Made by a program: the position numbers and the translations under genes | Shown: positions 33,311 to 41,325 of the stretch, piece by piece | Position numbering within the stretch: position 1 is the stretch's first letter | Layout of the letters: each line of letters opens with the position of its first letter | Notes under the pieces: model-generated | The model's database searches: none | Told to the model about the DNA's origin: nothing | What the model saw: only the letters and a program-made list of their open reading frames with translations | Assembly (NCBI RefSeq): GCF_000308575.1 | Contig: NZ_BAFZ01000159.1 | Span: 1 to 54,348, forward strand | DNA length: 54,348 bases | Origin: Nocardia exalbida NBRC 100660 | Lineage (GTDB): Bacteria; Actinomycetota; Actinomycetes; Mycobacteriales; Mycobacteriaceae | Direction of reading: 5' to 3'

Positions 33311-34503
33311 GTTCCCGTCGATTCCCGGGGCAGGCCGAGCCCGCGCTCCGCGATGATGGTGCGCTGGATCTCGCTGGTCCCACCCGGAATCGTCCATTCC
33401 CAGGAGCCGACGAAGTCGAGCACCCATGCGCCCGACTCCCAGCCGCTGGACATCGGTTTGCGCAGCATCGTGTGCGCGGCCAGTCCCCCGACCTCCGTGC
33501 CGAAATCCGTCATCCGCTGCAACAATTCGCTGTAGTACAGCTTCACCACGGAAGCGTCGGCCGGGCCCGCGACGCCCGCCTCGTGCCGCTCCACCAGGTC
33601 ACGGCACAATGCGCGCAATCCGAAGATCTCGATCTCCAGCGCGGCCAGCCGATCGGCCACCACCGCGTCGGCGACCGCGCGCCGCCCGCCGGGATCGGCT
33701 CGCTCGCACGCTTCGACGAGCCATCGGAATCCGGCGTTGCCGAGCCGTTCGGCCAGCTCCAGCATGGTCAGGCCACGTTCGGCGCCGAGCGTCTGCTGCG
33801 CCACCTGCCAACCCGCGTGTTCCGCGCCGACCAGCCCGTCCGCCGGGATCCGCACCTCGTCCAAGAAGATCTCGCAGAAGTGTGATTCCCCGGTGGCCTG
33901 CCGGATCGGGCGCACCTGGATGCCGGGGCTGCGCATGTCCAGCAGGAAGTAGGAGATCCCGCGCCGCTTCGGGGCGGCCGGGTCGGTACGGGCCAGCAGC
34001 AGGCACCAGTCCGCGTATTGCGCACCGCTGGCCCACACCTTCTGCCCGGTCACGACATAGCCGTCACCGTCTCGGCGGGCGCTGGTCTGCAATGCCGCCA
34101 GATCGGATCCGGCGCCGGGTTCGGAGAAGCCCTGTACCCAGATCTCGCCGTCCAGGATCGCGGGGAGATGCCGCCGCCGCTGCTCGTCGGTCCCCGCCGC
34201 CAGCAAGGTCGCGGCCGCGTGGTGAACGGCCACGAAGGCCAGCACCAGTCGCGGCGCGTCGTGGGCGGCGAGTTCCTGATACAGCACAATCTGTTCCGGG
34301 AGGGACATGCCGCCGCCGTATTCGCGCGGCCAATGCGGCACCGCGTATCCCGCATGGCGGAGCTGCTGGAACCACTCTGCCTGGAAACGGACGAATTCCG
34401 CGTCCGTGGGGCCGGTCTGCGATCGCCGCCAATCGGCAGGCACGTGTGCGCGGCACCAGTCCCGGACCTCGCCGCGGAACCCGTCGAGGTCGTGCCCGGT
34501 CAC
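33307..34503 (-). CDS. Acyl-CoA dehydrogenase subunit (GGTSE-type, pair 2)
   Basis: A 398-residue ACAD. Seen: AVPHWPREYGGG, GFSEPGAGSDLAAL, VVTGQKVWASGAQYADW and the end PGGTSEIQRTIIAERGLGLPR. This is the conventional C-terminal FAD/tetramer motif of the partner chain. The GTG start at 34503 overlaps the crotonase stop (GTGA). It forms the second adjacent ACAD pair with the 32180 product. Gene order (ACAD pair 3, crotonase, ACAD pair 2) with overlaps throughout indicates a dehydrogenation/hydration module for successive beta-oxidation steps. Confidence 0.9.
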   Translation of the reverse strand: MTGHDLDGFRGEVRDWCRAHVPADWRRSQTGPTDAEFVRFQAEWFQQLRHAGYAVPHWPREYGGGMSLPEQIVLYQELAAHDAPRLVLAFVAVHHAAATLLAAGTDEQRRRHLPAILDGEIWVQGFSEPGAGSDLAALQTSARRDGDGYVVTGQKVWASGAQYADWCLLLARTDPAAPKRRGISYFLLDMRSPGIQVRPIRQATGESHFCEIFLDEVRIPADGLVGAEHAGWQVAQQTLGAERGLTMLELAERLGNAGFRWLVEACERADPGGRRAVADAVVADRLAALEIEIFGLRALCRDLVERHEAGVAGPADASVVKLYYSELLQRMTDFGTEVGGLAAHTMLRKPMSSGWESGAWVLDFVGSWEWTIPGGTSEIQRTIIAERGLGLPRESTGT

Positions 34504-35282
34504 CGTGCCCGCGCCCGCTGTCGCAACGCCAGCAGCCGGTCCCGGTGTTCCGGTGACCGCATGGTGACCACCTCGGCGGCGAAACCGGCTTGCATCGGAC
34601 CACCGAGCGCCTGGGACAGGTACATGTTCACCACCCGTTTCGTGCTGCGCAGCGCCTCCGGCGGCAGGGCGGCCAACCGGCCGGCCAGTTTCCTGGCCTC
34701 GTCGAGCAATTCGTCCGCGGCGACGACCCGCGACGCCAGTCCGACCTCGACGGCGGTGGCGGCATCGATCCGGTCGCCGGTGTACAGATATTCCCGCGTC
34801 CGCAGGATCGGGGTGAGCAGCGGCCAGAACGCGGCGCCGCCGTCCCCGGCGACCAGCCCGACCGCCACGTGCGGGTCGGCCAGGTAGGCGCGATCCGACA
34901 TCAGCACGACGTCGCACAGCACCGCCAGGCTGGCGCCGAGCCCCATCGCCGCGCCGTTCACCGCGGCGATCACCGGCAACGGGAAGCGCAGCATCTCCTC
35001 GATGATCTGGGCGCCTTCGCGAATGCTCTCGTCCCGCGCGACCGGGTCGTCCAAGAAGGAGCTGATCCAGTCCAGGTCGCCGCCCGCGCTGAAGGCCCGG
35101 CCGGAACCGGTGAGGATCACGACTGCGGCCCCCTGGTCCGCGGCCAGCTGCCGCCACACCTCGGTCAGCGCTCGGTGCAACTCGGCGTTCACCGCGTTGA
35201 GCTCGTCGGGGCGGTCGATGACGACGATACGGACGGGCCCTTCGCAGGCCACGGTCAGCACATCGGGCAGGTCGTAGCGCAT
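34500..35282 (-). CDS. Enoyl-CoA hydratase/isomerase (crotonase family)
   Basis: A 260-residue crotonase. Seen: DRPDELNAVN, the oxyanion-hole segment RAFSAGGDLDWI, NGAAMGLGASLAVLCDV and HVAVGLVAGDGGAAFWPLL. The site where hydratases carry a Glu pair shows Asp/Gly-rich sequence (AGDGG), so a role as isomerase or hydrolase must be kept open. It lies between two ACAD pairs with GTGA overlap downstream and a 4-bp gap upstream, the usual place for the hydration step of the acyl-CoA they make. Confidence 0.88.
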   Translation of the reverse strand: MRYDLPDVLTVACEGPVRIVVIDRPDELNAVNAELHRALTEVWRQLAADQGAAVVILTGSGRAFSAGGDLDWISSFLDDPVARDESIREGAQIIEEMLRFPLPVIAAVNGAAMGLGASLAVLCDVVLMSDRAYLADPHVAVGLVAGDGGAAFWPLLTPILRTREYLYTGDRIDAATAVEVGLASRVVAADELLDEARKLAGRLAALPPEALRSTKRVVNMYLSQALGGPMQAGFAAEVVTMRSPEHRDRLLALRQRARAR

Positions 35283-35286
35283 GGCG

Positions 35287-36264
35287 TCACCCTTCCCCCG
35301 GATCGGAGAACAAACCGGTCAGACCGCGGCGGCCGGCCAGCCGGGCCAGCAGCTCCTCGGTGGCGACCGAGCCGAGTGGAAGCCGGCGCAACGGCAGGCT
35401 GTAACGCGACAGCCAGGACAGTGGCGACTCGTCGCAGAAGCCGAGGGCGCCGTGCAATTGGTGGGCGACGCGGAACACGGCCTCGGCCGCCTCGAGGGTC
35501 GCCGAACGCAGTGCCAACGCGTCGATCAGCGCGTCGCCGCGATCGGCTTGAATGCTCCACAACGCGTAGCGGGCGAGCATGTCCACGCCGCGCCGTTCCA
35601 CCTCGGCGTCGGTCAACTGGAACTGCACCGACTGGAACTCGGCCAGCGGTTTGCCGAACTGCTCCCGGACCAGCACATGGGCACGGGTGAGTTCGACGGC
35701 ACGATCGAGCATGCCGAGCAGGGTCCAGCACGGCAGCACCAGCGCCAACGCCAGGTCGGCGCCGCCGCCGGTGTCCACCGGCGACACCTCCAGCTCCGCG
35801 ACGAACGCCGACTCACGCGCAGACGCACGGGGTGGTCGCACCACCACCGAGCCACGGGAACCGTCCAAGGTCACCGCCGCCCAGCGCAGGTCGAGATGCG
35901 CGACCGCCGCGGCGGGCTCGCCATCCGACACCACCACCAACCCGTCGACGTCCGATTCGACCGGGCGGGACAGCCGCTCCGCGACCGGATAGGGCGTGGC
36001 CCAGTAGCCCGCGCTGCGGCACAGCGCCGCGGCGGCTTCCAGTTCGACCGGATCACGCCGCGGCTCCAGCTCCCACGCGCCGAGTTCGCCGAGCACCGGC
36101 GCGACGAGCGCGCGGCGCGCGGGCTCGCGCTCGGCCCACTGCACCAGCTCGTCGCCGCCCGCCACGCGCAACGCGCGCACGGCTTCCTTACCGTATTCCG
36201 TTGCCTCGGCGCATAGTTCGATGGTCATCGCCCGCCCGCCCGGCGGGAACGACGCGGCGGTCAT
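35287..36264 (-). CDS. Acyl-CoA dehydrogenase-like subunit (QLHG-type, pair 3)
   Basis: A 325-residue, shortened FadE-like protein, clearly smaller than the roughly 380 residues usual. Seen: VREQFGKPLAEFQSVQFQLTD, HQLHGALGFCDESPLSWLSRY and a C-terminus LARLAGRRGLTGLF; the N-terminal helical domain is reduced. Such short subunits occur in alpha2-beta2 ACADs of steroid degradation. It starts at ATG 36264, overlapping the stop of the 36261 gene (ATGA). Being divergent from the typical FAD loop, it may lack its own catalytic base and serve as structural partner. Confidence 0.85.
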   Translation of the reverse strand: MTAASFPPGGRAMTIELCAEATEYGKEAVRALRVAGGDELVQWAEREPARRALVAPVLGELGAWELEPRRDPVELEAAAALCRSAGYWATPYPVAERLSRPVESDVDGLVVVSDGEPAAAVAHLDLRWAAVTLDGSRGSVVVRPPRASARESAFVAELEVSPVDTGGGADLALALVLPCWTLLGMLDRAVELTRAHVLVREQFGKPLAEFQSVQFQLTDAEVERRGVDMLARYALWSIQADRGDALIDALALRSATLEAAEAVFRVAHQLHGALGFCDESPLSWLSRYSLPLRRLPLGSVATEELLARLAGRRGLTGLFSDPGEG

Positions 36265-37439
36265 GCGGCCTCCCCCGCCCGGCGCGGCCCGCTCAGCAAC
36301 GAGCGCGCCAACAGGATCTTCTGCATCTCGATACTGCCGGAGGCGACCGTAGCGGCATTCGCGTATCGCCAATGATCGTCCACCGCGCGCCGGAACCGGC
36401 GCCCGCGCTCGTCTCCCGAGCCCGCGAACGCGGCGAGTTCGGCCAGGACACTCGCGCTTTCCTGATCGAGCCGGGTCACCGCGATGCGGTAGGCCGCGAC
36501 GTCACCCGGCGCGACCCGCCCGGCGCTCTGCATCGCGACCACCTGATACGCCAGCAGCCGCGCCCGCCGCGCCCGGGTGAGCATGCGGGCCCAGCGACCG
36601 CGCAATTCGGCCGGAACCGTCTCCCACCGCGGGCCGAGAACATCGGGCGCGGCCTGCAACAGTCGCTCACAGCGCGCGTAGCGGGCGATGCCGACGCGTT
36701 CGAACGCGAGCACCTCCTGCACCACCGACCAGCCCTCGTCGATCCGGCCGAGTACGTCTGCTTCCGTCACGCGCACCCCGTCGAAGAAGACCTCGTTGAG
36801 GTGGTGCGGCCCGAGCATGGAGCGGATCGGCCGGACCTCGATGCCCGGATCGGACATCGGCACCAGGAAGACGGTGAGCCCCTGCTGTTTGCGCGCCCTT
36901 GTCGCGGTGCGCGCCAGCAGGAAGCACCACTGCGCCATGGTGGCGTAGGAGGTCCAGATCTTCTGGCCGGAGATACGCCAGCCGTCGCCGTCGCGGCGAG
37001 CGGTGGTCCGCAAGGAGGCCAGGTCGGACCCGGAGTCCGGTTCGCTGAAGCCCTGGCACCAGATCGTCTCACCGCGCGCGATCGGCGGCAGGTGCTTGTG
37101 CTGCTGTTCGGCCGTGCCGTGCCGCATGATCGTCGGGCCCACCCAGTTGACGCCCATGTACTGCGCCCCGCGAGGTTCGTGGTGCGCCCACATCTCCTCG
37201 CGGACCACGGTCTGCTCCCACACCGAGGCGCCGCGGCCACCGAACTCCGCAGGCCAGGCCGCGCACAGCAGGCCCTGCTCGGCCAGCACCCGGCAGAAAC
37301 GCTGAGCGACAGCCAGATCGGCCGGATCGTCGGTGAACGCGCCGAGGTAGTCGGCGGGGACCTCTTCGGCAATCAGCCGCCGTAGTTCACCCCGGAGACG
37401 GATGGCGGCCTCACCCATAGTGAAGTCCATGCGACGCAC
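36261..37439 (-). CDS. Acyl-CoA dehydrogenase subunit (SGSIEM-type, pair 3)
   Basis: A 392-residue ACAD. Seen: GLLCAAWPAEFGGRGA, GFSEPDSGSDLASL, RISGQKIWTSYATMAQW and the end VASGSIEMQKILLARSLL, a variant of the GGTSE..R motif. First gene of the minus operon; its GTG 37439 (or ATG 37430) lies directly after the GntR operator at 37450, so repression by that regulator is very likely. With the short 35287 product it would make the third heteromeric dehydrogenase. Start choice: the GAGG in the operator lies about 11 bp before GTG 37439; no better site was seen for ATG 37430. Confidence 0.9.
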   Translation of the reverse strand: MRRMDFTMGEAAIRLRGELRRLIAEEVPADYLGAFTDDPADLAVAQRFCRVLAEQGLLCAAWPAEFGGRGASVWEQTVVREEMWAHHEPRGAQYMGVNWVGPTIMRHGTAEQQHKHLPPIARGETIWCQGFSEPDSGSDLASLRTTARRDGDGWRISGQKIWTSYATMAQWCFLLARTATRARKQQGLTVFLVPMSDPGIEVRPIRSMLGPHHLNEVFFDGVRVTEADVLGRIDEGWSVVQEVLAFERVGIARYARCERLLQAAPDVLGPRWETVPAELRGRWARMLTRARRARLLAYQVVAMQSAGRVAPGDVAAYRIAVTRLDQESASVLAELAAFAGSGDERGRRFRRAVDDHWRYANAATVASGSIEMQKILLARSLLSGPRRAGEAA

Positions 37440-37449
37440 AGTACTTCAA

Positions 37450-37463
37450 TCCTCATAAGGATA
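37450..37463. promoter_or_regulatory. GntR-type operator, site 1 (ATCCT-N4-AGGAT)
   Basis: ATCCTCATAAGGAT is a perfect 5-bp-arm dyad in the 112-bp region between the divergent ACAD operon and the GntR gene. On the minus strand it is nearly identical to the site at 38697 over roughly 30 bp, including the flanks TATTGCT and TGAAGTA. Position suggests control of the ACAD operon and autoregulation of the GntR gene. Confidence 0.8.
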
Positions 37464-37551
37464 GCAATATTTGTATGGTCATCTAGCGGTGACTACACTG
37501 CCGCCATGATGGAAAGGCGGGCCCGGTGAGGACCAACCAGAGGCGGACCGC

Positions 37552-38358
37552 ATGACGGCCGCCAAACGCGGCCGGGTCCCACAGCGTCGTATCGCGGAGA
37601 CCGTCGCCGCGGAACTGCGCACCCGGATCCTGGCCGGCGACGAGAACTTTCGGCTTCCCACCCAGGATCAGCTGGTCCAGGACTTCGGGGTGAGTTACCC
37701 CTCGATCCGCGAGGCGCTGCGCATCCTGGAGACCGAGGGCCTCGTCACCGTCCGCCGGGGCAATGTGGGCGGCGCCGAAGTGCACCGGCCCGACGAGACG
37801 TCGGCGGCCTATCACCTCGGCCTGGCCCTGCAAGGTGCGCGCGTCACCCTCGGCGATCTCGCCGCGGGCCTGCGCACGCTGGAACCGCAGTGCGCGGCCG
37901 CCTGCGCCGAGCGGCCCGACCGCGCCGAGACCGTCGTCCCCGCACTCGCGGAGAACGTCGAGAAGTCGGCCGAACTCATCGACGACGGCGTCGCCTTCAC
38001 CCACACCGCTCGCGAATTCCACGATCTCATCGTCTCGTTCACTCCCAACCTGACCATTCGCTACGTCGTGAGCACGCTGGTCACCCTGTGGTCGGCACAG
38101 GAGGAGGCGTGGGCGGAGGCGCTGACCCGGCGCGGGGAATACCCATCCGAGGCCGAGTCGACCGAAGCCGTGCGCACCCATCGCCGCATCACCCGCGAGA
38201 TCGCGGAGGGACGGGCCGCCGAAGCCGAACGCCTGTACCGCACCCATCTCGCCGCCACCCAGACACTCGTGCTGCAGCGGTTCGACGACGGAGTGGTGAA
38301 CGCTTCGTCCGCCGGTGCGCGGCTGGCGATCCAGCCGGGTCTACGCCAGCAGATCTGA
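37552..38358 (+). CDS. GntR-family transcriptional regulator, FadR/FCD type
   Basis: A 268-residue regulator. Residues about 12-80 form a winged helix (RIAETVAAELRTRIL, LPTQDQLVQDFGVSYPSIREALRILETEGLVTVRR), the standard GntR HTH. From about 95 to 245 an all-helical FCD ligand domain follows, with candidate metal ligands FTHTAREFHDLI and THRRITREI containing the usual His residues. FCD regulators usually bind a carboxylate or acyl-CoA effector and leave DNA when it is present. It lies between the ACAD operon and the BVMO/Rieske operon, whose promoters share the same operator with each other and with 24.78 kb. Confidence 0.92.
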   Translation: MTAAKRGRVPQRRIAETVAAELRTRILAGDENFRLPTQDQLVQDFGVSYPSIREALRILETEGLVTVRRGNVGGAEVHRPDETSAAYHLGLALQGARVTLGDLAAGLRTLEPQCAAACAERPDRAETVVPALAENVEKSAELIDDGVAFTHTAREFHDLIVSFTPNLTIRYVVSTLVTLWSAQEEAWAEALTRRGEYPSEAESTEAVRTHRRITREIAEGRAAEAERLYRTHLAATQTLVLQRFDDGVVNASSAGARLAIQPGLRQQI

Positions 38359-38832
38359 GTTCGTCGAGCCGCACGTCACCCTCGCCTCCGCCCGGGCAAG
38401 AGCAGGTCGGTTGCGCATCACCCTGCCCGCTGTACGATAATGACGTTTTCACAGCGTGAAATTGGGTTGCACGAATCCGGCTATAGCCAGGTAGCACCCT
38501 TTACGGTTCGGCCGCAGAGCGTCCATCCGTCAGCCGAACCCACAGCGCGGCCCCGTCCCCAAGCGGAAATATTGGCGCCCAGTGTCATCCAGCCCCTTGA
38601 CGTGGGACCCCGCGGTCATAGCGAGGCGCTCGGCGGCGACGCTCGACAACCCTGGTGCGAACCTACTCAGAGGTAGCTAACCAATCAAGTATTGCTATCC
38701 TTACGAGGATTGAAGTAGCGTGGCCCACGACATACGGCCCGACCCACATGGGTGCCGGATTCCCGTCGCCCGGACCTCCGGCCCGGGCTGTGCCAATGGA
38801 TATCGACTTCACATCGCATGGGAGGCCCCGCC
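38359..38832. other. 474-bp non-coding region before the lactonase operon
   Basis: It contains the GntR-type operator at 38697-38710 and the leader of the gluconolactonase-like gene. TACGATAATG near 38433 and TGAAATTGGGTTGCACG near 38457 are the only other AT-rich or promoter-like stretches. A 78-codon open frame at 38440 shows no protein family pattern and is treated as chance. Confidence 0.5.
38697..38710. promoter_or_regulatory. GntR-type operator, site 2 (ATCCT-N4-AGGAT)
   Basis: ATCCTTACGAGGAT is a perfect dyad with flanks TATTGCT and TGAAGTA almost identical to those of site 1 in inverted orientation. It lies about 125 bp upstream of the lactonase start and probably controls the whole 38.8-48.7 kb operon. 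Confidence 0.8.
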
Positions 38833-40446
38833 TTGACTCGAGGGGCGCGCTACAGCACCACCACACCGATAACCCTCGCCCAGGGGTGGAGCGTTCGACG
38901 ACTCACCCCGCCGAGCCGCCTGTTCGGTGCGAACGGCCTGCGGACGGGTGCCGACGGCCGGATCTACGTCGCCCAGGTGGCGGGCAGCCAGATCAGCGCA
39001 CTCGACGTCGCCACCGGCGACCTCGAGACCATCAGCGCCAAGGGCAGCGACATCATCGCCCCCGACGACCTGGCCTTCGATCCCGAGGGCAATCTCATCG
39101 CCACCGAGTACATGGACGCGCGGGTCAGTATGCGCGGCACCGACGGCCGCACCCGGGTGATCCGCGACGATCTGCCGGGCGCCAACGGCATCACGGTGCA
39201 CAACGGCCGGTTGTTCGTCAACGAATGCCGGGTCGGCGGCCGACTCATGGAGCTGCCGCTGGACGGCAGCGCGCCGCGCATCCTGCAAGACAACCTGCCG
39301 ATGCCCAATGCCATGGAGGTCGGCCCCGATGGTCTCCTCTACTACCCGGTCATGGGGACCAACGACATCTGGCGGATCGATCCCGACGGAGGTGCGCCCG
39401 AACGAGTCGCCGGTGACCTCGGTGTGCCCGACTCGGTCAAGTTCGACTCCGCGGGCTTCATCGTCTCCACCCAGGTGCAGACCGGCGAGGTGCTGCGAAT
39501 CAACCCGCGCACCGGGGACCGTCAGGTGCTGGCGAGCCTGGATCCCGGATTGGACAACTGCACTTTCGTCGGCGACCGGCTGTTCGTCTCGAACTTCTCC
39601 GGCGAGATCACCGAGATTCTCACCGGCGGCCGGACCCGGCCGGTCCTGGAAGGCGGCCTGCTGTGGCCGCTGGACCTGACCGTCGGCCACGACGGCAATC
39701 TCTACGTCGCCGACGGCACCTTCTTCTACGTCTTGCGCGACGGCCGATTGCACACGGTCGCCTCCCTTTTCAGCGCGGGCAACCCCGGCTATGTTCGCGG
39801 CGTCAGCGCCGTCGGATCGGGCGAGTTCCTGTGCGCCACCTCCACCGGGCAGATCGCGTACTACCGCCCGGGCACGGACGAGGAACCCGAGATCGTCGCC
39901 GACGGGTTCGATCAGCTCTACGGGGTCGCGGCAACCGGGAACGGGATGATCGTGGCCGCGGAACTCGGCGCGGGCCGGGTGATGTCGATCCGCTCCGGCC
40001 AGGTCGACGTACTGGCCTCCGGGTTGAACGCCCCGATGGGTGTCGCGTTCGGCCCGGACGGCACGCCCCTGATCTCCGAATCCGGAGCCGGGCGGATCGT
40101 CTCGATCAGCGGCGCCGGAGTCGACACGGTGGTGGACGGACTGGAGAAGCCGCAGGGAATTCTGGTGCGGGGCAGACAATTGCTGGTCCTCGACGCCGGT
40201 TCGCAAACCTTGGTCTGCGTCGATCTCGAGACCAAGGCGCGGCAGACGCTCGCCGCGAACCTTCCGGTCGGCGCGCCGCCCGGCGTCGTCGCCAAACCCT
40301 TGCGCGGAACTCCCCCGTTCTCCGGACCCATGGGCCCGTTCGCGGGGCTCGCCGCCGGACCGGACGGCACGATCTATCTCTCCGCCGACGCCGAAGGCAG
40401 TGTGCTGGCACTGCGCGGGAAGGCACGACCCGGCCATGACCGATGA
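38833..40446 (+). CDS. SMP-30/gluconolactonase-like beta-propeller lactonase
   Basis: About 537 residues of beta-propeller repeats, each with the NHL/SMP-30 pattern GxxxxxADGRIYVAQ, DDLAFDPEGNLIATEYMD, ANGITVHNGRLFVNE and GPDGLLYYPVMGTNDIW. Length suggests a propeller of more than six blades or a tandem repeat, longer than typical 300-residue SMP-30. TTG 38833 is chosen because GGAGG lies 7 bp upstream; ATG 38818 overlaps that site. SMP-30 enzymes hydrolyse lactones with a bound Ca/Zn, which suits a product of the BVMO in the same operon. No signal peptide is seen with this start. It overlaps the SDR by 11 bp. Confidence 0.82.
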   Translation: MTRGARYSTTTPITLAQGWSVRRLTPPSRLFGANGLRTGADGRIYVAQVAGSQISALDVATGDLETISAKGSDIIAPDDLAFDPEGNLIATEYMDARVSMRGTDGRTRVIRDDLPGANGITVHNGRLFVNECRVGGRLMELPLDGSAPRILQDNLPMPNAMEVGPDGLLYYPVMGTNDIWRIDPDGGAPERVAGDLGVPDSVKFDSAGFIVSTQVQTGEVLRINPRTGDRQVLASLDPGLDNCTFVGDRLFVSNFSGEITEILTGGRTRPVLEGGLLWPLDLTVGHDGNLYVADGTFFYVLRDGRLHTVASLFSAGNPGYVRGVSAVGSGEFLCATSTGQIAYYRPGTDEEPEIVADGFDQLYGVAATGNGMIVAAELGAGRVMSIRSGQVDVLASGLNAPMGVAFGPDGTPLISESGAGRIVSISGAGVDTVVDGLEKPQGILVRGRQLLVLDAGSQTLVCVDLETKARQTLAANLPVGAPPGVVAKPLRGTPPFSGPMGPFAGLAAGPDGTIYLSADAEGSVLALRGKARPGHDR

Positions 40447-41296
40447 CGGGCTCACACAAGACTTCTTCGGACTGACCGGGCGCGTCGTCATCGTCGCAGG
40501 CGCGGGCGGTGGCGGTATCGGCACCGCCGTCACGCGCCTGATCGCCAGGGCGGGCGCCACCGTGATCGGGGTGAGCCGCTCGAAGGAGAACCTCGCCGAG
40601 CATGTCGAACCCCTTGCGGCGGAGGGCCTTTCCGTGCTGTCCGTCGCGGCCGACGTCGGCACCGAGGAGGGTGTCGCGACCGTGCTCGAACACGCCCGCT
40701 CGGCGCCCGGCGAGTTGCACGGACTGGTCAATGTGGCGGGCGGCGCCGCGGTGCGCACCTGGATGCCCGCCACCCGGGTGACCCGGGAAGACTGGCGGGC
40801 GTTGTTCGCCCAGAACCTGGAGACGATGTTCTTCATGAGCCAGGCTGTGGCCGCGGAGCTCAAATCACAAGGCCGGCCCGGTTCGCTGGTGTCGCTCTCC
40901 TCGATCAGCGGGATGAACACCGCACCGTTCCATATCGCCTACGGCACCGCGAAGGCGGCGCTGGTCGCGGCAACCCGCACCTTGGCGGTGGAGCTGGCCC
41001 AGGACGGCATCCGGGTGAACGCCATCGCGCCGGGCGTCACCGAGACACCGGCCTCCGGCACCTACGTCGACGACGATACCCAGCGCGACCGCCGGGCCAT
41101 CGCCATGGGCAGACGCGGGCGACCGGAGGAGCAGGCGGGCCCGATCCTGTTCCTGCTGTCGGATCTGTCGACCTACGTCACGGGCCAGACCCTGCTGGTG
41201 GACGGCGGCCTGAACCTCAGGTGGACCCATCTCGGGGATGACCATACCTCGCTGTTCCTCAAGGACGAAAACTTCCGCGCATCCATCACCCGCTGA
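40436..41296 (+). CDS. Short-chain dehydrogenase/reductase
   Basis: A 286-residue SDR. Seen: VAGAGGGGIGTAV (unusual Gly-rich loop with an extra Gly and Ala in place of TGxxxGxG), NVAGGAAV, SLSSISG, YGTAKAAL and YVTGQTLLVDGGLNLR. The modified dinucleotide loop is worth noting, but the fold otherwise appears complete. ATG 40436 lies within the end of the lactonase gene (11-bp overlap, different frame). It probably oxidises a secondary alcohol to the ketone needed by the BVMO, or reduces a product; the direction is not visible. Confidence 0.88.
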   Translation: MTDDGLTQDFFGLTGRVVIVAGAGGGGIGTAVTRLIARAGATVIGVSRSKENLAEHVEPLAAEGLSVLSVAADVGTEEGVATVLEHARSAPGELHGLVNVAGGAAVRTWMPATRVTREDWRALFAQNLETMFFMSQAVAAELKSQGRPGSLVSLSSISGMNTAPFHIAYGTAKAALVAATRTLAVELAQDGIRVNAIAPGVTETPASGTYVDDDTQRDRRAIAMGRRGRPEEQAGPILFLLSDLSTYVTGQTLLVDGGLNLRWTHLGDDHTSLFLKDENFRASITR

Positions 41297-41325
41297 CGCA
41301 CCCGAGTTATCACCAGGAGCATGTC

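Noticed and set aside
38440..38676. 78-codon plus-strand frame before the lactonase operon
   Set aside because: No family pattern and no ribosome site, and it ends just upstream of the operator; taken as chance.
38809..40920. 703-codon antisense open frame over the lactonase and SDR genes
   Set aside because: Shadow of the beta-propeller gene; low-complexity translation and no plausible promoter.
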